From assembly GCF_023914155.1 (NCBI RefSeq), contig NZ_JAMWYS010000024.1:124001-188000 (forward strand): a stretch of DNA of 64,000 nucleotides, written 5' to 3'. Position 1 is the stretch's first letter; every line of letters starts with the position of its first letter. The notes under the pieces are model-generated. The model was not told the origin of the DNA. It made no database searches and saw only the letters and a list, made by a program, of their open reading frames with translations. The stretch is from Solitalea agri. GTDB lineage: Bacteria; Bacteroidota; Bacteroidia; Sphingobacteriales; Sphingobacteriaceae. The translations under genes and the position numbers were made by a program. Of the stretch, positions 16,631-26,113 are shown in pieces.

Positions 16631-18247
16631 ATGTTTAATAAATTTATCCGACGAACATTTAAACCGTATATGCTCGAACATTTTCCTTTTTATCTGGCGC
16701 TGATTGTCCTTATTATTTTGTTGATAATGCTGGCTACTAAAATTAAAGTAGCCTACCCAGTTTTATTAGTGTTAGCAGGATTACTCATCAGCTTTGTACC
16801 CGGTATTCCTGTTCTTAAAATAGATCCAGAGCTCATCTTTATCATATTTCTTCCCCCCTTGTTATATGAAGCAGCTTGGGCCAACTCATGGAAAGAACTT
16901 TGGCATTGGCGCAGGATCATCGGAAGTTTTGCATTCGTGGTAGTTTTTTTCACCGCCATCTCAGTAGCCTTGATAGCTAATTATTTTATACCAGGCATTT
17001 CTTTAGCCTTAGGCTTTTTGCTGGGAGGAATTGTTTCCCCTCCTGATGCTGTAAGCGCGAGCGCGATTTTAAAATTTGTAAAGGTTCCCAAAAGAATGTC
17101 CTCTATTCTGGAAGGAGAAAGCCTTTTAAATGATGCTTCATCGCTTATTATTTTTCGCTTTGCGATGATTGCAGTAGCCACCGGTCAGTTTGTTTGGTAC
17201 GAGGCAGCATTTAGTTTTGTATGGATGATTATTGGAGGTGTTTGCCTGGGCCTGGTGGTAGGTTTACTTTTCCTGAAACTTCACAAATGGCTTCCGACGG
17301 ATGCAAATATGGATATCATACTTAGCCTTGTAACACCTTATGCCATGTATATTGCCGCTGAAGAAGTACATGCCTCAGGTGTATTGGCGGTGGTTAGCGG
17401 TGGATTGTTCTTATCGTACCATCGGCACCATTTTTTAAGTGGTTCCTCACGCTTACGAGGAGAAAATGTGTGGCAAAGTCTCGTTTTTCTATTAAACGGT
17501 TTAGTATTTCTATTAATTGGACTGGACCTGCCCGAAATCACATCTGGATTAAAAGCTGAAGGTAGCAATTTTTATCAGGCAACTAGTTACGGACTATTGA
17601 TCACAATGGTTTTAATTATAGGCAGAATGCTTGCTGCATTCGGGGCATTGATCGTAACTAAAGTGGCCAGTCACTTCATTACCGTTGCCGACAGTAACCC
17701 TGGCATAAAAGGTCCGATTTTGCTCGGCTGGACAGGTATGCGAGGAGTTGTATCTCTGGCAGCTGCATTATCCATCCCTTTAGTACTTGAAAATGGCTCC
17801 CCTTTCCCCCATCGTAATTTGATTTTATACATCACATTCATCGTAATTTTAGTCACGTTGGTATTGCAAGGGCTTACCCTTCCAATTCTCATTAAAAAAG
17901 TAAGCCTGCCCAACTTTAACGATCATCTGCCAGAGGAAGAAACACAAAACCTGATCCGTGAAGAGTTGGCAAAAGAATCTTTAAACTATTTAACTCAATA
18001 TCATCAAACCGAACTAACAACCAATTTTCATTTGCAGAAATTGGCCAATCAGTGGCAAAATCATTTAAAGGCGGATGAAACAGTAACTATTTCGGAGGAA
18101 GTAAAAACGATCTACATGAACATTCTCGATAAGCAGCGTCAATTGCTAATTCAAAAGAATAAAAGTGAAGAACGAATCGATGAAGAGATCATCAGAAGGT
18201 TTCTGCATCATATTGATTTGGAAGAAGAAAAATTAAGGTCGGTATAA
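16631..18247 (+). CDS. CPA1 family Na+/H+ antiporter
   Basis: An inner-membrane sodium/proton exchanger of the CPA1 (NhaP/NHE-like) bacterial family, 538 residues. About twelve hydrophobic segments cover residues 20-420. Diagnostic motifs: FLPPLLYEAA (inhibitor-region motif), GGIVSPPDAVSA, GESLLNDASSLI (the ND pair of the ion site), and GWTGMRGVVSLAAALS. The cytoplasmic tail of about 110 residues is hydrophilic and helical. The ATG at 16631 is used here; the ATG at 16670 (MLEHFPFYL) is closer to the usual family start and is possible. Confidence 0.92.
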   Translation: MFNKFIRRTFKPYMLEHFPFYLALIVLIILLIMLATKIKVAYPVLLVLAGLLISFVPGIPVLKIDPELIFIIFLPPLLYEAAWANSWKELWHWRRIIGSFAFVVVFFTAISVALIANYFIPGISLALGFLLGGIVSPPDAVSASAILKFVKVPKRMSSILEGESLLNDASSLIIFRFAMIAVATGQFVWYEAAFSFVWMIIGGVCLGLVVGLLFLKLHKWLPTDANMDIILSLVTPYAMYIAAEEVHASGVLAVVSGGLFLSYHRHHFLSGSSRLRGENVWQSLVFLLNGLVFLLIGLDLPEITSGLKAEGSNFYQATSYGLLITMVLIIGRMLAAFGALIVTKVASHFITVADSNPGIKGPILLGWTGMRGVVSLAAALSIPLVLENGSPFPHRNLILYITFIVILVTLVLQGLTLPILIKKVSLPNFNDHLPEEETQNLIREELAKESLNYLTQYHQTELTTNFHLQKLANQWQNHLKADETVTISEEVKTIYMNILDKQRQLLIQKNKSEERIDEEIIRRFLHHIDLEEEKLRSV

Positions 18248-18325
18248 TATTCTCATTAAAACTTTAACAGTTGCTGCTTTCAACAGATATTTACTATCTT
18301 CTTTTTTATAAATTATCGGTAAACT

Positions 18326-19120
18326 ATGTCACCTAATGCATCTTTAAAAATCGCCACTTATAATGTAAACGGCATCGGAAGTCGCTTACCTGTTTTACTT
18401 CGCTGGCTTGAAGAAACCAAGCCTGATATCGCTTGTTTGCAGGAATTAAAGGCTCCGCAAGAAAATTTTCCGGAAGCTGCGATCAAGGATGCGGGGTATA
18501 ATGCAATATGGCATGGCCAAAAAAGCTGGAATGGTGTAGCCATTCTGGCCCGTGATCATGCAGAGATCAAAGAAGTTCGACGGGTGCTTCCGGGAGATGA
18601 TGAAGATCTGCATAGTCGATACATTGAAGCTCATGTAGGAGATCTTCTTATTGGTTGTCTTTATTTGCCTAATGGCAATCCTGCTCCAGGGCCAAAGTTT
18701 GATTACAAACTAAGCTGGATGAAGCGCTTTATCACACATACAGATGAACTTCTTAAACAAAACATCCCGGTAGTGCTTACCGGCGATTTTAATATTATTC
18801 CAACCGAAGTTGATGTTTATAAACCTGAACGCTGGACAAATGACGCCTTATTCCGACCCGAATCAAGAGAAGTGTTTCATAGCCTGATTAACAAAGGCTG
18901 GACTGACGCTCTTCGTAAACTATACCCTGACGAAATCATTTATACTTATTGGGATTATTTCAGGGATGCTTATAGTCGAAACGCCGGCTTACGGATTGAC
19001 CATTTTTTACTGAATAACGTAGTAACCGATAAGTTATTGAAAGCAGGAGTAGATCGTCATGTTCGTGGTTGGGAAAAATCAAGCGATCACGCCCCGGTAT
19101 GGATTGAATTGTCGAAATAG
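18326..19120 (+). CDS. xth: Exodeoxyribonuclease III (AP endonuclease family)
   Basis: Mg2+-dependent DNA repair nuclease that cuts at abasic sites and degrades 3' ends, 264 residues. Motifs of the exonuclease/endonuclease/phosphatase fold are all present: ATYNVNGI (first strand), CLQELKA (metal-binding Glu), SWNGVAILAR, LTGDFNIIP (catalytic Asp and Asn), LRIDHFLL, and KSSDHAPVW (final Asp-His). Length is standard for ExoA/Xth. It is a single gene, convergent with the helicase gene. Confidence 0.95.
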   Translation: MSPNASLKIATYNVNGIGSRLPVLLRWLEETKPDIACLQELKAPQENFPEAAIKDAGYNAIWHGQKSWNGVAILARDHAEIKEVRRVLPGDDEDLHSRYIEAHVGDLLIGCLYLPNGNPAPGPKFDYKLSWMKRFITHTDELLKQNIPVVLTGDFNIIPTEVDVYKPERWTNDALFRPESREVFHSLINKGWTDALRKLYPDEIIYTYWDYFRDAYSRNAGLRIDHFLLNNVVTDKLLKAGVDRHVRGWEKSSDHAPVWIELSK

Positions 19121-19151
19121 GTATTTAATTGTTCGCTTTAGAACAAAAGTT

Positions 19152-21368
19152 CTATTTATTTAAGGCTTGTGTTGCCTGCCAATAAGCAACAGCTACCTTA
19201 ATTTCAGTATAAGAGAAATTCGCGCCCAGATTTTCTTTTAAAACACCTAATGAAACTGAGCCACTGGCTTGAATGGCATCAAGGATAGGCTTAAGCTTTT
19301 CTTCGGAAATCAATTCTTCTACCTTAATTTCTCCGGTTGCAATAAACGATGCTAAATGACCTTCAATAGTACCCGAAGTCATATTCCGTTCAGTTGCAAT
19401 ATCAGCAATTGACTTACCTTCTTTAAACAATTGCAGACTGATAAATCTGGTTTCTCCTTTTTTGTTTTTTTCAGTTGGTGAATCAACCTCATCATTATTT
19501 CCTGGATTTTCAGATTTAACATTCATTTCTTCAAGCAGGATTGTAGAATCAATCCCTTTTGATAGCCCATGAGCAATTAATTGGGCCGCTTTAATCAATT
19601 CAACTTTTCTAAATATTAGTTTTCTTAACTGCTTTAAAGCTGCCAGGTATTTCACAACCCTTTTTTTCTTACGGGTTTGATTTATATGATCATCCAAGCT
19701 ATCAAGCATTTCATTTATCGAAGTGAGAAAATATGCTGAAGCTTTGTCAATTCGTTCGTTAAGTTTTCCGTAATTATCACTTTGGGCTTCCGACAGTAGC
19801 TGGCCTAACTGTTTGGAAAAGGTTTCAGCTACCTTCAGTTGATCTTTAGTAGTTTTATACCATTTTTCTGCTAAAGTAGCCGCCTCACTCCTATCTGCAA
19901 TTAATCCCCCAGCCAGATTATCATAATGCTGTTCGAGATAAAATACAAGTTTATTCCAGTTGAATGTTTGCAGCAAAAGTGAATTGATATAACTAGTTCT
20001 ATCGCGTTCCAATTGATTAACAAGGATGTCCGGATCGAATTCACGCTTACAAAACTCAATTACCCTGGTATTATTTAAAACGGCTGCCGGGGTGATTTTA
20101 GACAATAAAACTAAGCCATTCATATTGGTCAATCGGCTTAACGCTACATAAACCTGACCGGCAGCAAATGAAGCTCCTGCATCGACAATGGCTTTTTCAA
20201 AAGTCAAACCCTGACTTTTGTGAATAGTAACAGCCCAAGCCAACCGAATGGGATATTGTTTAAATTCACCTAATACAACTTCATCAATATTGTCGTTATC
20301 GCTATTAAACTGAAATTTGACATTTTTCCATGATTCTTTTTCGAGTTCAATTTCGTTCCCATTATTAAAAACAACTGTAATACTATCTTCTCTGATACTT
20401 TTGACCGTTGCAATTTTGCCGTTATAATACCTCCTGCTTTCACCTTTATCATTTTTAATAAACATGATCTGCGCATTTTCCTTCAGCTCCAGAATTGCAT
20501 CTGCAGGATAAGCCTTATCATTGAAATCGCCGGTAACTTCAGCATTAAACCGGTATGATTTTGACGGCAAGGAATTCAATTCTCGCAAATTAATATTATC
20601 CGCTTTTGCTGTATGGGTGGTAAGTGTTATATAGTTTTCCTCTTTTGGAGGCTGAAAATCGGGGTGATAATGCCGATGTAACACTTCTAAATCTTGCGGC
20701 AACACTACATTATTGCGAATATTATTCAGTATATCAATAAAAACCGTGTCCTTTTGGCGGTAAATTTTGGTAAGCTCAAGGTATAACAACTCCGATTGTT
20801 TTATAACATGTGCATCAAAAAAGAAAGGACTTTCATAATAGTTTTTAAGCACTTCCCACTCATCATTTTTAACCACAGGAGGCAATTGAAACAAATCGCC
20901 AATATATACCACCTGTACGCCACCAAATGGCTCTGGTCGTTTTCTTACAAATCGCAACACATGGTCGATTGTATCGAGTAAATCAGCCCTTACCATGCTC
21001 ACTTCATCAATAACCAATAACTCAATTTCTTGCATTAACTCCCTTCGTTCCTTGCTGATCTTAAGGTTTTTCAAGAAGGAATAAATGGTATTAAACTGCC
21101 CTTGATTTTTATTCCATTGAGGCTGATTGATCGGTAAAAAAGCTTCAAAGGGAAGCTGAAAAAAAGAATGTATAGTTACCCCTCCTGCATTAATGGCTGC
21201 TACTCCTGTTGGTGCAACAATCACCATTTTTTTAGGAGAGTTTTGATAAATGTATTTCAGAAAAGTAGTTTTACCTGTTCCTGCCTTGCCTGTAATAAAT
21301 AAATGCCTGTTTGTTTGATTAACAAACTGAACTGCGTACTTAAAGGCTGAATTTGATGAATCGAACAT
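19152..21368 (-). CDS. Pif1-like AAA/RecD-type helicase with C-terminal HTH domain
   Basis: A 738-residue SF1B helicase. Walker A is GKAGTGKTTFLKYI at about 27-40; motif II is VIDEVSMVRADLLD; later motifs include GDLFQLPPV (motif III), LTKIYRQ (motif IV), and VTIHKSQGLTFEKAIVD followed by YVALSRLTNMNGLVL (motifs V and VI). The C-terminal 150 residues after a charged linker contain SLQLFKEGKSIADIATERNM and SGTIEGHLASFI, the helix-turn-helix found at the C-terminus of RecQ-type helicases (HTH_40). The probable role is unwinding DNA, perhaps structured or recombination intermediates. Confidence 0.88.
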   Translation of the reverse strand: MFDSSNSAFKYAVQFVNQTNRHLFITGKAGTGKTTFLKYIYQNSPKKMVIVAPTGVAAINAGGVTIHSFFQLPFEAFLPINQPQWNKNQGQFNTIYSFLKNLKISKERRELMQEIELLVIDEVSMVRADLLDTIDHVLRFVRKRPEPFGGVQVVYIGDLFQLPPVVKNDEWEVLKNYYESPFFFDAHVIKQSELLYLELTKIYRQKDTVFIDILNNIRNNVVLPQDLEVLHRHYHPDFQPPKEENYITLTTHTAKADNINLRELNSLPSKSYRFNAEVTGDFNDKAYPADAILELKENAQIMFIKNDKGESRRYYNGKIATVKSIREDSITVVFNNGNEIELEKESWKNVKFQFNSDNDNIDEVVLGEFKQYPIRLAWAVTIHKSQGLTFEKAIVDAGASFAAGQVYVALSRLTNMNGLVLLSKITPAAVLNNTRVIEFCKREFDPDILVNQLERDRTSYINSLLLQTFNWNKLVFYLEQHYDNLAGGLIADRSEAATLAEKWYKTTKDQLKVAETFSKQLGQLLSEAQSDNYGKLNERIDKASAYFLTSINEMLDSLDDHINQTRKKKRVVKYLAALKQLRKLIFRKVELIKAAQLIAHGLSKGIDSTILLEEMNVKSENPGNNDEVDSPTEKNKKGETRFISLQLFKEGKSIADIATERNMTSGTIEGHLASFIATGEIKVEELISEEKLKPILDAIQASGSVSLGVLKENLGANFSYTEIKVAVAYWQATQALNK

Positions 21369-21558
21369 TTAAAAGATAACCTGGATTAAAAGGCTAAAAA
21401 TAAATGCTTATTCTCTGGATTAATTAGTTTTTTAAATATTATTCGATGTACCTATTAAATTTTAGTTCTTTCAAGTTTGATTTTTTTAGCTTAAATTAAA
21501 ATGAAGCACTCTAAATCAGCCTGTTATACTATTAATCAATCTAAAACAATCTGCTATT

Positions 21559-22131
21559 ATGAAAAAACTACTCACAATTGCATTTACATTAAGTTTGTTT
21601 TCAAGCCAGTTAAAAGCTCAAAAGAATGAAGTTTATATTGGATATGGGTTAGGTTCAGTACAAGAAGCCAGCGAAACCTTTTCAGACGCATTCGTGGGCA
21701 TATTTACCGGAGAATCAACCGAAACTTCTGTAAAGTTCGGACCAATAATGCTGGGTTATAACCATTATCTAAACCCAAAATGGACTATAGGTGCTCTATA
21801 TTCCAACACTTCATTAGAAGGAAAAACCACAAGCAATTCCTCTTCTATTGATCTTTCTTACACCAGTACATACAATATACTAATGGCGAGAAGTGATTAT
21901 CGTTACGTTAACAAAGAAAAGTTTCAACTATATTCCGGATTAGCTGCTGGTATTGCTTTTGTCAAAGCTAAACCCATAAATGACTCAGATATTGAAACTT
22001 CATCTAATACGGAATTTGCCTTTCAGCTGAATGCCATAGGTTTACGCTACGGAAAAACGTTTGGAGTATTTGGAGAACTTGGAGTTGGGAATAATGGTAT
22101 TTTTTGCTTCGGCATATCAGCAAAGTTCTGA
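21559..22131 (+). CDS. Outer-membrane beta-barrel protein
   Basis: A 190-residue exported protein with signal peptide MKKLLTIAFTLSLFSSQLKAQ. The mature part has alternating strands (EVYIGYGLGSV, KFGPIMLGYNHYL, WTIGALYSNTSL, YNILMARSDYRY, FQLYSGLAAGIAF, LRYGKTFGVFGELGVG) and ends with FGISAKF, an aromatic C-terminus typical of an eight-stranded outer-membrane barrel. Function unknown. It stands alone, without operon partners. Confidence 0.78.
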   Translation: MKKLLTIAFTLSLFSSQLKAQKNEVYIGYGLGSVQEASETFSDAFVGIFTGESTETSVKFGPIMLGYNHYLNPKWTIGALYSNTSLEGKTTSNSSSIDLSYTSTYNILMARSDYRYVNKEKFQLYSGLAAGIAFVKAKPINDSDIETSSNTEFAFQLNAIGLRYGKTFGVFGELGVGNNGIFCFGISAKF

Positions 22132-22275
22132 TTTATAACCATATATTTATTTACCTCTATTTGCCAAATTAAATTCTATTACATCCTAAAAAACAAGTCA
22201 TTAATTACAAAAAATACCCTGCATTCAAGGAGTTATTTGTTTTGAAAAAAAACTTAAAAAAAATTTTTAAAAATA

Positions 22276-22306
22276 TTTGCATAGTGTAAGTAATACACTA
22301 TCTTTG
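22276..22306 (+). promoter_or_regulatory. Strong promoter with an internal palindromic operator
   Basis: TTTG at 22276-22279, a 19-bp spacer, and TATCTTTG at 22299-22306 form a perfect consensus promoter with the same spacing as the tRNA-Lys promoter. The spacer is almost filled by a perfect inverted repeat, ATAGTGTA/TACACTAT (22281-22288 with 22294-22301, 5-bp centre), which overlaps the TAnnTTTG box. Binding there would block RNA polymerase. Confidence 0.75.
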
Positions 22307-22311
22307 CTTCA

Positions 22312-22377
22312 TATTCATAATACATAAATTGGTTGTAAGGAACTTCGCATCTCCCCGGTCGAGGTTCCTTGTTTTTT
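22312..22377 (+). ncRNA. Candidate small RNA of about 65 nt
   Basis: Transcription from the promoter at 22276-22306 should start near 22312 and end at the hairpin 22337-22347/22360-22370 (AAGGAACTTCG with CGAGGTTCCTT, one G-U pair), whose loop is CATCTCCCCGGT and which is followed by GTTTTTT. No start codon with a useful frame lies inside. An alternative is a leader/attenuator for the Lrp-type gene that begins 130 bp downstream. The 375-bp gap 22132-22506 otherwise holds only very AT-rich sequence. Confidence 0.55.
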
Positions 22378-22506
22378 ATACCTACCCCACTTCCTTCTTT
22401 CATAATTTCTCGCTCTCTCTTAATTTATTTAATTCGAAATTTTATATTTTTTATTGAATTTTATTCTGAAATATTTTAAATTTATTGAATAATATTCTAC
22501 TTAAAA

Positions 22507-22995
22507 ATGATTGAATTAGATAATATCGACTTAAGGATCTTGTCACTCAAGCAAGACAATGCCTGTATTTCTAACTCCGAACTTGCAAAAGAGTTAGGCA
22601 TGGCACCATCGGCTATGCTTGAACGAGTACGTAAACTGGAAAAAAAAGGCATTATCGAGTCGTACAACACGCGTATAAATCCTATCGCCTTAAATCAAAA
22701 ATTACTGGCATTTATCTTTGTAAAATCCTCAACAGCCCCTAACAGTTGTTGGCAGGACAATTCAATAAAGGATTTACCCGGAATACAAGAAGTACATCAT
22801 ATTGCGGGAGACGATTGTTTTCTGATCAAGATCAGAACGGAAGATTCTCAATCATTAGTTAAATGGATGCGGGAAGAATTAAGTAAAATTCAGGGCATCA
22901 TCTCAACCCGCACCACCATTGTACTCGAAACCTTAAAAGAAACCACAAACTTAACTATACCTCTTACACAAAATGAAAACGCTCAACAACACTAA
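22507..22995 (+). CDS. Lrp/AsnC family transcriptional regulator
   Basis: A 162-residue regulator. The N-terminal winged helix is LDNIDLRILSLKQDNACISNS then ELAKELGMAPSAMLERVRKL, a standard AsnC-type HTH at residues 5-50. The C-terminal RAM domain (ligand-binding ferredoxin-like fold) includes IQEVHHIAGDDCFLIKIRTED. It overlaps the EamA transporter gene by 23 bp, so the two are co-translated, and it probably controls that exporter in response to an amino acid. Confidence 0.92.
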   Translation: MIELDNIDLRILSLKQDNACISNSELAKELGMAPSAMLERVRKLEKKGIIESYNTRINPIALNQKLLAFIFVKSSTAPNSCWQDNSIKDLPGIQEVHHIAGDDCFLIKIRTEDSQSLVKWMREELSKIQGIISTRTTIVLETLKETTNLTIPLTQNENAQQH

Positions 22996-23995
22996 TGAAC
23001 CTTCAAAAAGCCTTGTTATTGCCGCGTTTGCGGCTATTTATCTTATTTGGGGATCAACCTATTTAGGCATTTCGGTCGCCATTCAAAGTATTCCACCGAT
23101 GATAATGGGTGGCCTTCGTTTTTTAATTGCCGGAGTTTTATTACTGGGATGGTGTTTTTATAACAAACAAAGGCTCCCTTCAAAAACAGCTATATTAAAA
23201 AGCTGTATTACCGGTTTATTATTACTTCTTTGGGGAAATGGGGCCGTAATTTGGGCCGAGCAATATTTACCTAGCAGCTTAACGGCCATTGTGGTTGCAG
23301 GAGCTCCTTTATGGATGGCTTTGCTTGATAAACGCGAATGGAAACGATCGTTTACCAGTTTACCCATTGTAGCCGGTTTATTGATAGGATTTTCGGGTGT
23401 TATAATACTTGTTACAAGTGGCAATGAATCGACCCATTTTAGCTTACAAGATCATAAGCAACTGCTTGGACTTTTAGTGCTCTTAAGTGGCTCAATAGCA
23501 TGGGTTGGAGGTTCTTTATTTACTAAATATTCCCCTTCTGATGGCTCTACTTTAATGAAGGTAAGCATTCAAATGCTGGTGGCCAGTTTAGCTTTTTTCA
23601 CAGTTGCTGCCATAAGAGGAGAATATCAAAGCTATGATATCAGCCAAACAACCACTAAATCATGGCTGGCATTAACCTACCTGGTAACATTCGGGTCGTT
23701 AATTGGTTATTTGTCGTATGTGTGGTTACTTTCAGTGCGTTCACCTTCACAAGTGGGCACTTATGCCTATGTCAATCCTCCCGTTGCTGTATTATTAGGC
23801 TGGTTGATTTTAAGTGAACCTATTTCAGGCATTCAAACCATTTCACTCGCAATTATTTTAATTGGAGTAATGTTGGTGAATAAAGGCAATAGTAAAAAGG
23901 CTAAAGCCTTAAAAAACGAAGCTCCAAAAAAAGAAATTGAAGTCACCAACGATGACAACGAAGCAAAACTAGTTTTAGCTGAGGATAAAGGGTAA
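22973..23995 (+). CDS. EamA (DMT superfamily) transporter
   Basis: A 340-residue inner-membrane permease with two EamA repeats and about ten transmembrane segments (IAAFAAIYLIWGSTYLGISV at the start; WVGGSLFTKYSPSDGST between the halves; YAYVNPPVAVLLGWLILSEP near the end). A charged tail of about 45 residues follows the last helix. DMT exporters of this group expel amino acids or related metabolites. Coupling to the Lrp-type regulator by overlap supports amino-acid efflux; the substrate is unknown. Confidence 0.9.
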   Translation: MKTLNNTNEPSKSLVIAAFAAIYLIWGSTYLGISVAIQSIPPMIMGGLRFLIAGVLLLGWCFYNKQRLPSKTAILKSCITGLLLLLWGNGAVIWAEQYLPSSLTAIVVAGAPLWMALLDKREWKRSFTSLPIVAGLLIGFSGVIILVTSGNESTHFSLQDHKQLLGLLVLLSGSIAWVGGSLFTKYSPSDGSTLMKVSIQMLVASLAFFTVAAIRGEYQSYDISQTTTKSWLALTYLVTFGSLIGYLSYVWLLSVRSPSQVGTYAYVNPPVAVLLGWLILSEPISGIQTISLAIILIGVMLVNKGNSKKAKALKNEAPKKEIEVTNDDNEAKLVLAEDKG

Positions 23996-23999
23996 AACA

Positions 24000-24031
24000 A
24001 AAGGGCGTTAAAAACAAATTTAACGCCCTTT
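24000..24031. terminator. Bidirectional terminator between convergent genes
   Basis: A 13-bp perfect stem AAAGGGCGTTAAA/TTTAACGCCCTTT (24000-24012 with 24019-24031). It serves the EamA gene on plus and the M1 peptidase gene on minus. Confidence 0.9.
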
Positions 24032-24034
24032 CAA

Positions 24035-25951
24035 TTATTTTAGACTGCCTTGCTTTGTAACCTGACCAGCTTCCCACTTATTATTATCTCTAATCTTATC
24101 GGGAGTAAACTCATCTCCAATTGTTACGCTTTTAACTTTCGCATCGAAAAATCCTTTGGCTACAAATTCCGTATTTCCTGTTGCCCATGATTCAGCGGTA
24201 AAGTGTTTTACAACTTCCTTCCCATTTTCGAGTTTAATTACCAAGTGAATTGGAACCGGTAAACCGCCTTTGTTTTCGATAACTATTGAAGTTTGTCCTT
24301 TGGTATCAACCGAAACATTTTGAACGGCTAGATCAGGGTAAACCCATTCGAAGAACCATGGTTTCCAGAACCAGTTAAGATTTTTACCGGTTGTATTATT
24401 AATGCTGTTAAAATAGTCGTATGGGGTTGGATGCTTACCATTCCAATCGTTCATGTATTGATGCAGCGCCTTAAAGAATAGTTTATCACCCAACATATCT
24501 CTAAGAACATGATAGCTTAGCGCACCTTTGCCATATGAATTGGTAACATAAGCAAAGCCGTCATAATTTTTAGTATTAGTAATCAACGGTACATCTAAAT
24601 CAGTACCTGATACCTTTTCATAGCGGGTTTTACTATAAATTCCTTCGTCTTCAGGTTCACCTAACAATGCAGATAACACTGTTTCACCAATTGAGGCCCA
24701 ACCTTCGTCCATCCAGGCATATTGCGTTTCATTAATCCCCATGTAAAATGGAAAATAACTATGGAATATTTCATGAGTAGTTAACTGAACCGCGTATTTA
24801 CGATTAGGCGAAGGATTATCGTTTACCATCATAGGGTACTCCATCTGATCGGTTCCGTCAACAACAGTAATTTGAGGAAACGGGAATGGAACAGCCGGAT
24901 ACACATGGCTCATCAACTCAACCGACTTGTTTGCAATATCCTGTACCTCAAAATAATCATGGTGAATTTTATTATAGGTGGTATTCACCATCACCCGGCG
25001 TTTGGTAACCGAGTCTGCCAATACACTGCTTGCATCCCATAAGTAATGATCGCTTAAGGCAAAAGCAAAGTCACTCACATTAGTTGCTTTGAATTTCCAG
25101 CTACCTGTAGGATTAGCCGAGAACACATTATTCTTTTTGTAATCGGTAGAATCAATAACATGAACCGTTTTATTGGTTGTTGCCGCTAATTTTAAACGCT
25201 CAGTAACAGTAGTGCTTAAGTTTTCATATCCGTTTTGTAGTTCACCTGTTGCCCAAACAATAAAGTTCTTAGGAGCTGTAACTTCCACCTCATAGTTTCC
25301 GAAATCATTATAAAACTCCTGAGTGCCTTTATAGCTCCATGTATCCCATCCATTTATATCGTCATAAACGGATAAACGCGGAAACGAATAAGCAATAAAG
25401 TAAGAGGTTGCATCAATAGCTCCGGTTCGCTGCTGAGAACCAGTATTTACGGTATAGTGCCATTTAATAACAAGTGTATTTTCACTTTTAGCTGCAACTG
25501 CCGTTGCCGGAGTCACCATTAAATTAGTCCCGTAACGAGCCGCTTTCTTATTATTTTGAAGATCACTAATCTGCTCTTCATTGATTTTCAGGAAATCAAT
25601 CACAACACCTTCATTCTCATCTTTTGGGTCGATTTGAGTGTTACGTTCAATACCTTTCTTATAAAAATCAGGATACAAACGAATGATCAGTCGGCTTAAT
25701 GCATCCGGACTGTTATTAAAATAGGTAATGGTTTCTTCTCCGCTAAGCACTTTTGTTTGCGGATCGAAATTCATTTTAATCTTATAATCGGCCTTGTTTT
25801 GCCAATAATTAGCCCCTGGTTTGCCATTTACAGCACGTGTACCTTTTTCAAAAGCCGATTTAATAATAGCCGTTTGATAAAGTGCTTGTGAATTGGCGTT
25901 GAGGGCTGCAAAAGCAAGTATACCCGATAAACAAACTTTGTATAACTTCAT
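24035..25951 (-). CDS. M1 family zinc metallopeptidase
   Basis: Exported aminopeptidase-like enzyme of 638 residues. A signal peptide ends near LNANSQA. The zinc site is HEIFH at residues 393-397 with the second glutamate in DEGW at about 416. The substrate-recognition segment DQMEYPMM at about 368-375 corresponds to the GxMEN motif but has Tyr in place of Asn, which is seen in M1 relatives outside the classic aminopeptidase N group. The C-terminus is a beta domain (VQNVSVDTKGQTSIVIENKGG). It likely digests peptides in the periplasm. Monocistronic. Confidence 0.92.
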   Translation of the reverse strand: MKLYKVCLSGILAFAALNANSQALYQTAIIKSAFEKGTRAVNGKPGANYWQNKADYKIKMNFDPQTKVLSGEETITYFNNSPDALSRLIIRLYPDFYKKGIERNTQIDPKDENEGVVIDFLKINEEQISDLQNNKKAARYGTNLMVTPATAVAAKSENTLVIKWHYTVNTGSQQRTGAIDATSYFIAYSFPRLSVYDDINGWDTWSYKGTQEFYNDFGNYEVEVTAPKNFIVWATGELQNGYENLSTTVTERLKLAATTNKTVHVIDSTDYKKNNVFSANPTGSWKFKATNVSDFAFALSDHYLWDASSVLADSVTKRRVMVNTTYNKIHHDYFEVQDIANKSVELMSHVYPAVPFPFPQITVVDGTDQMEYPMMVNDNPSPNRKYAVQLTTHEIFHSYFPFYMGINETQYAWMDEGWASIGETVLSALLGEPEDEGIYSKTRYEKVSGTDLDVPLITNTKNYDGFAYVTNSYGKGALSYHVLRDMLGDKLFFKALHQYMNDWNGKHPTPYDYFNSINNTTGKNLNWFWKPWFFEWVYPDLAVQNVSVDTKGQTSIVIENKGGLPVPIHLVIKLENGKEVVKHFTAESWATGNTEFVAKGFFDAKVKSVTIGDEFTPDKIRDNNKWEAGQVTKQGSLK

Positions 25952-26113
25952 AAATGGTTAAGTTAATAATTGGGTGAAATTAAAATATAATGCTCATTGT
26001 TGTTCATCTTAACCAAAACTTTTACATTTTAGATGAGCGAGTTAATGCGGTAATGCATCAAAACCATATCAGTACTTTCGTCGTTTACCTAAAACATACA
26101 TTATTTCAAAAGC

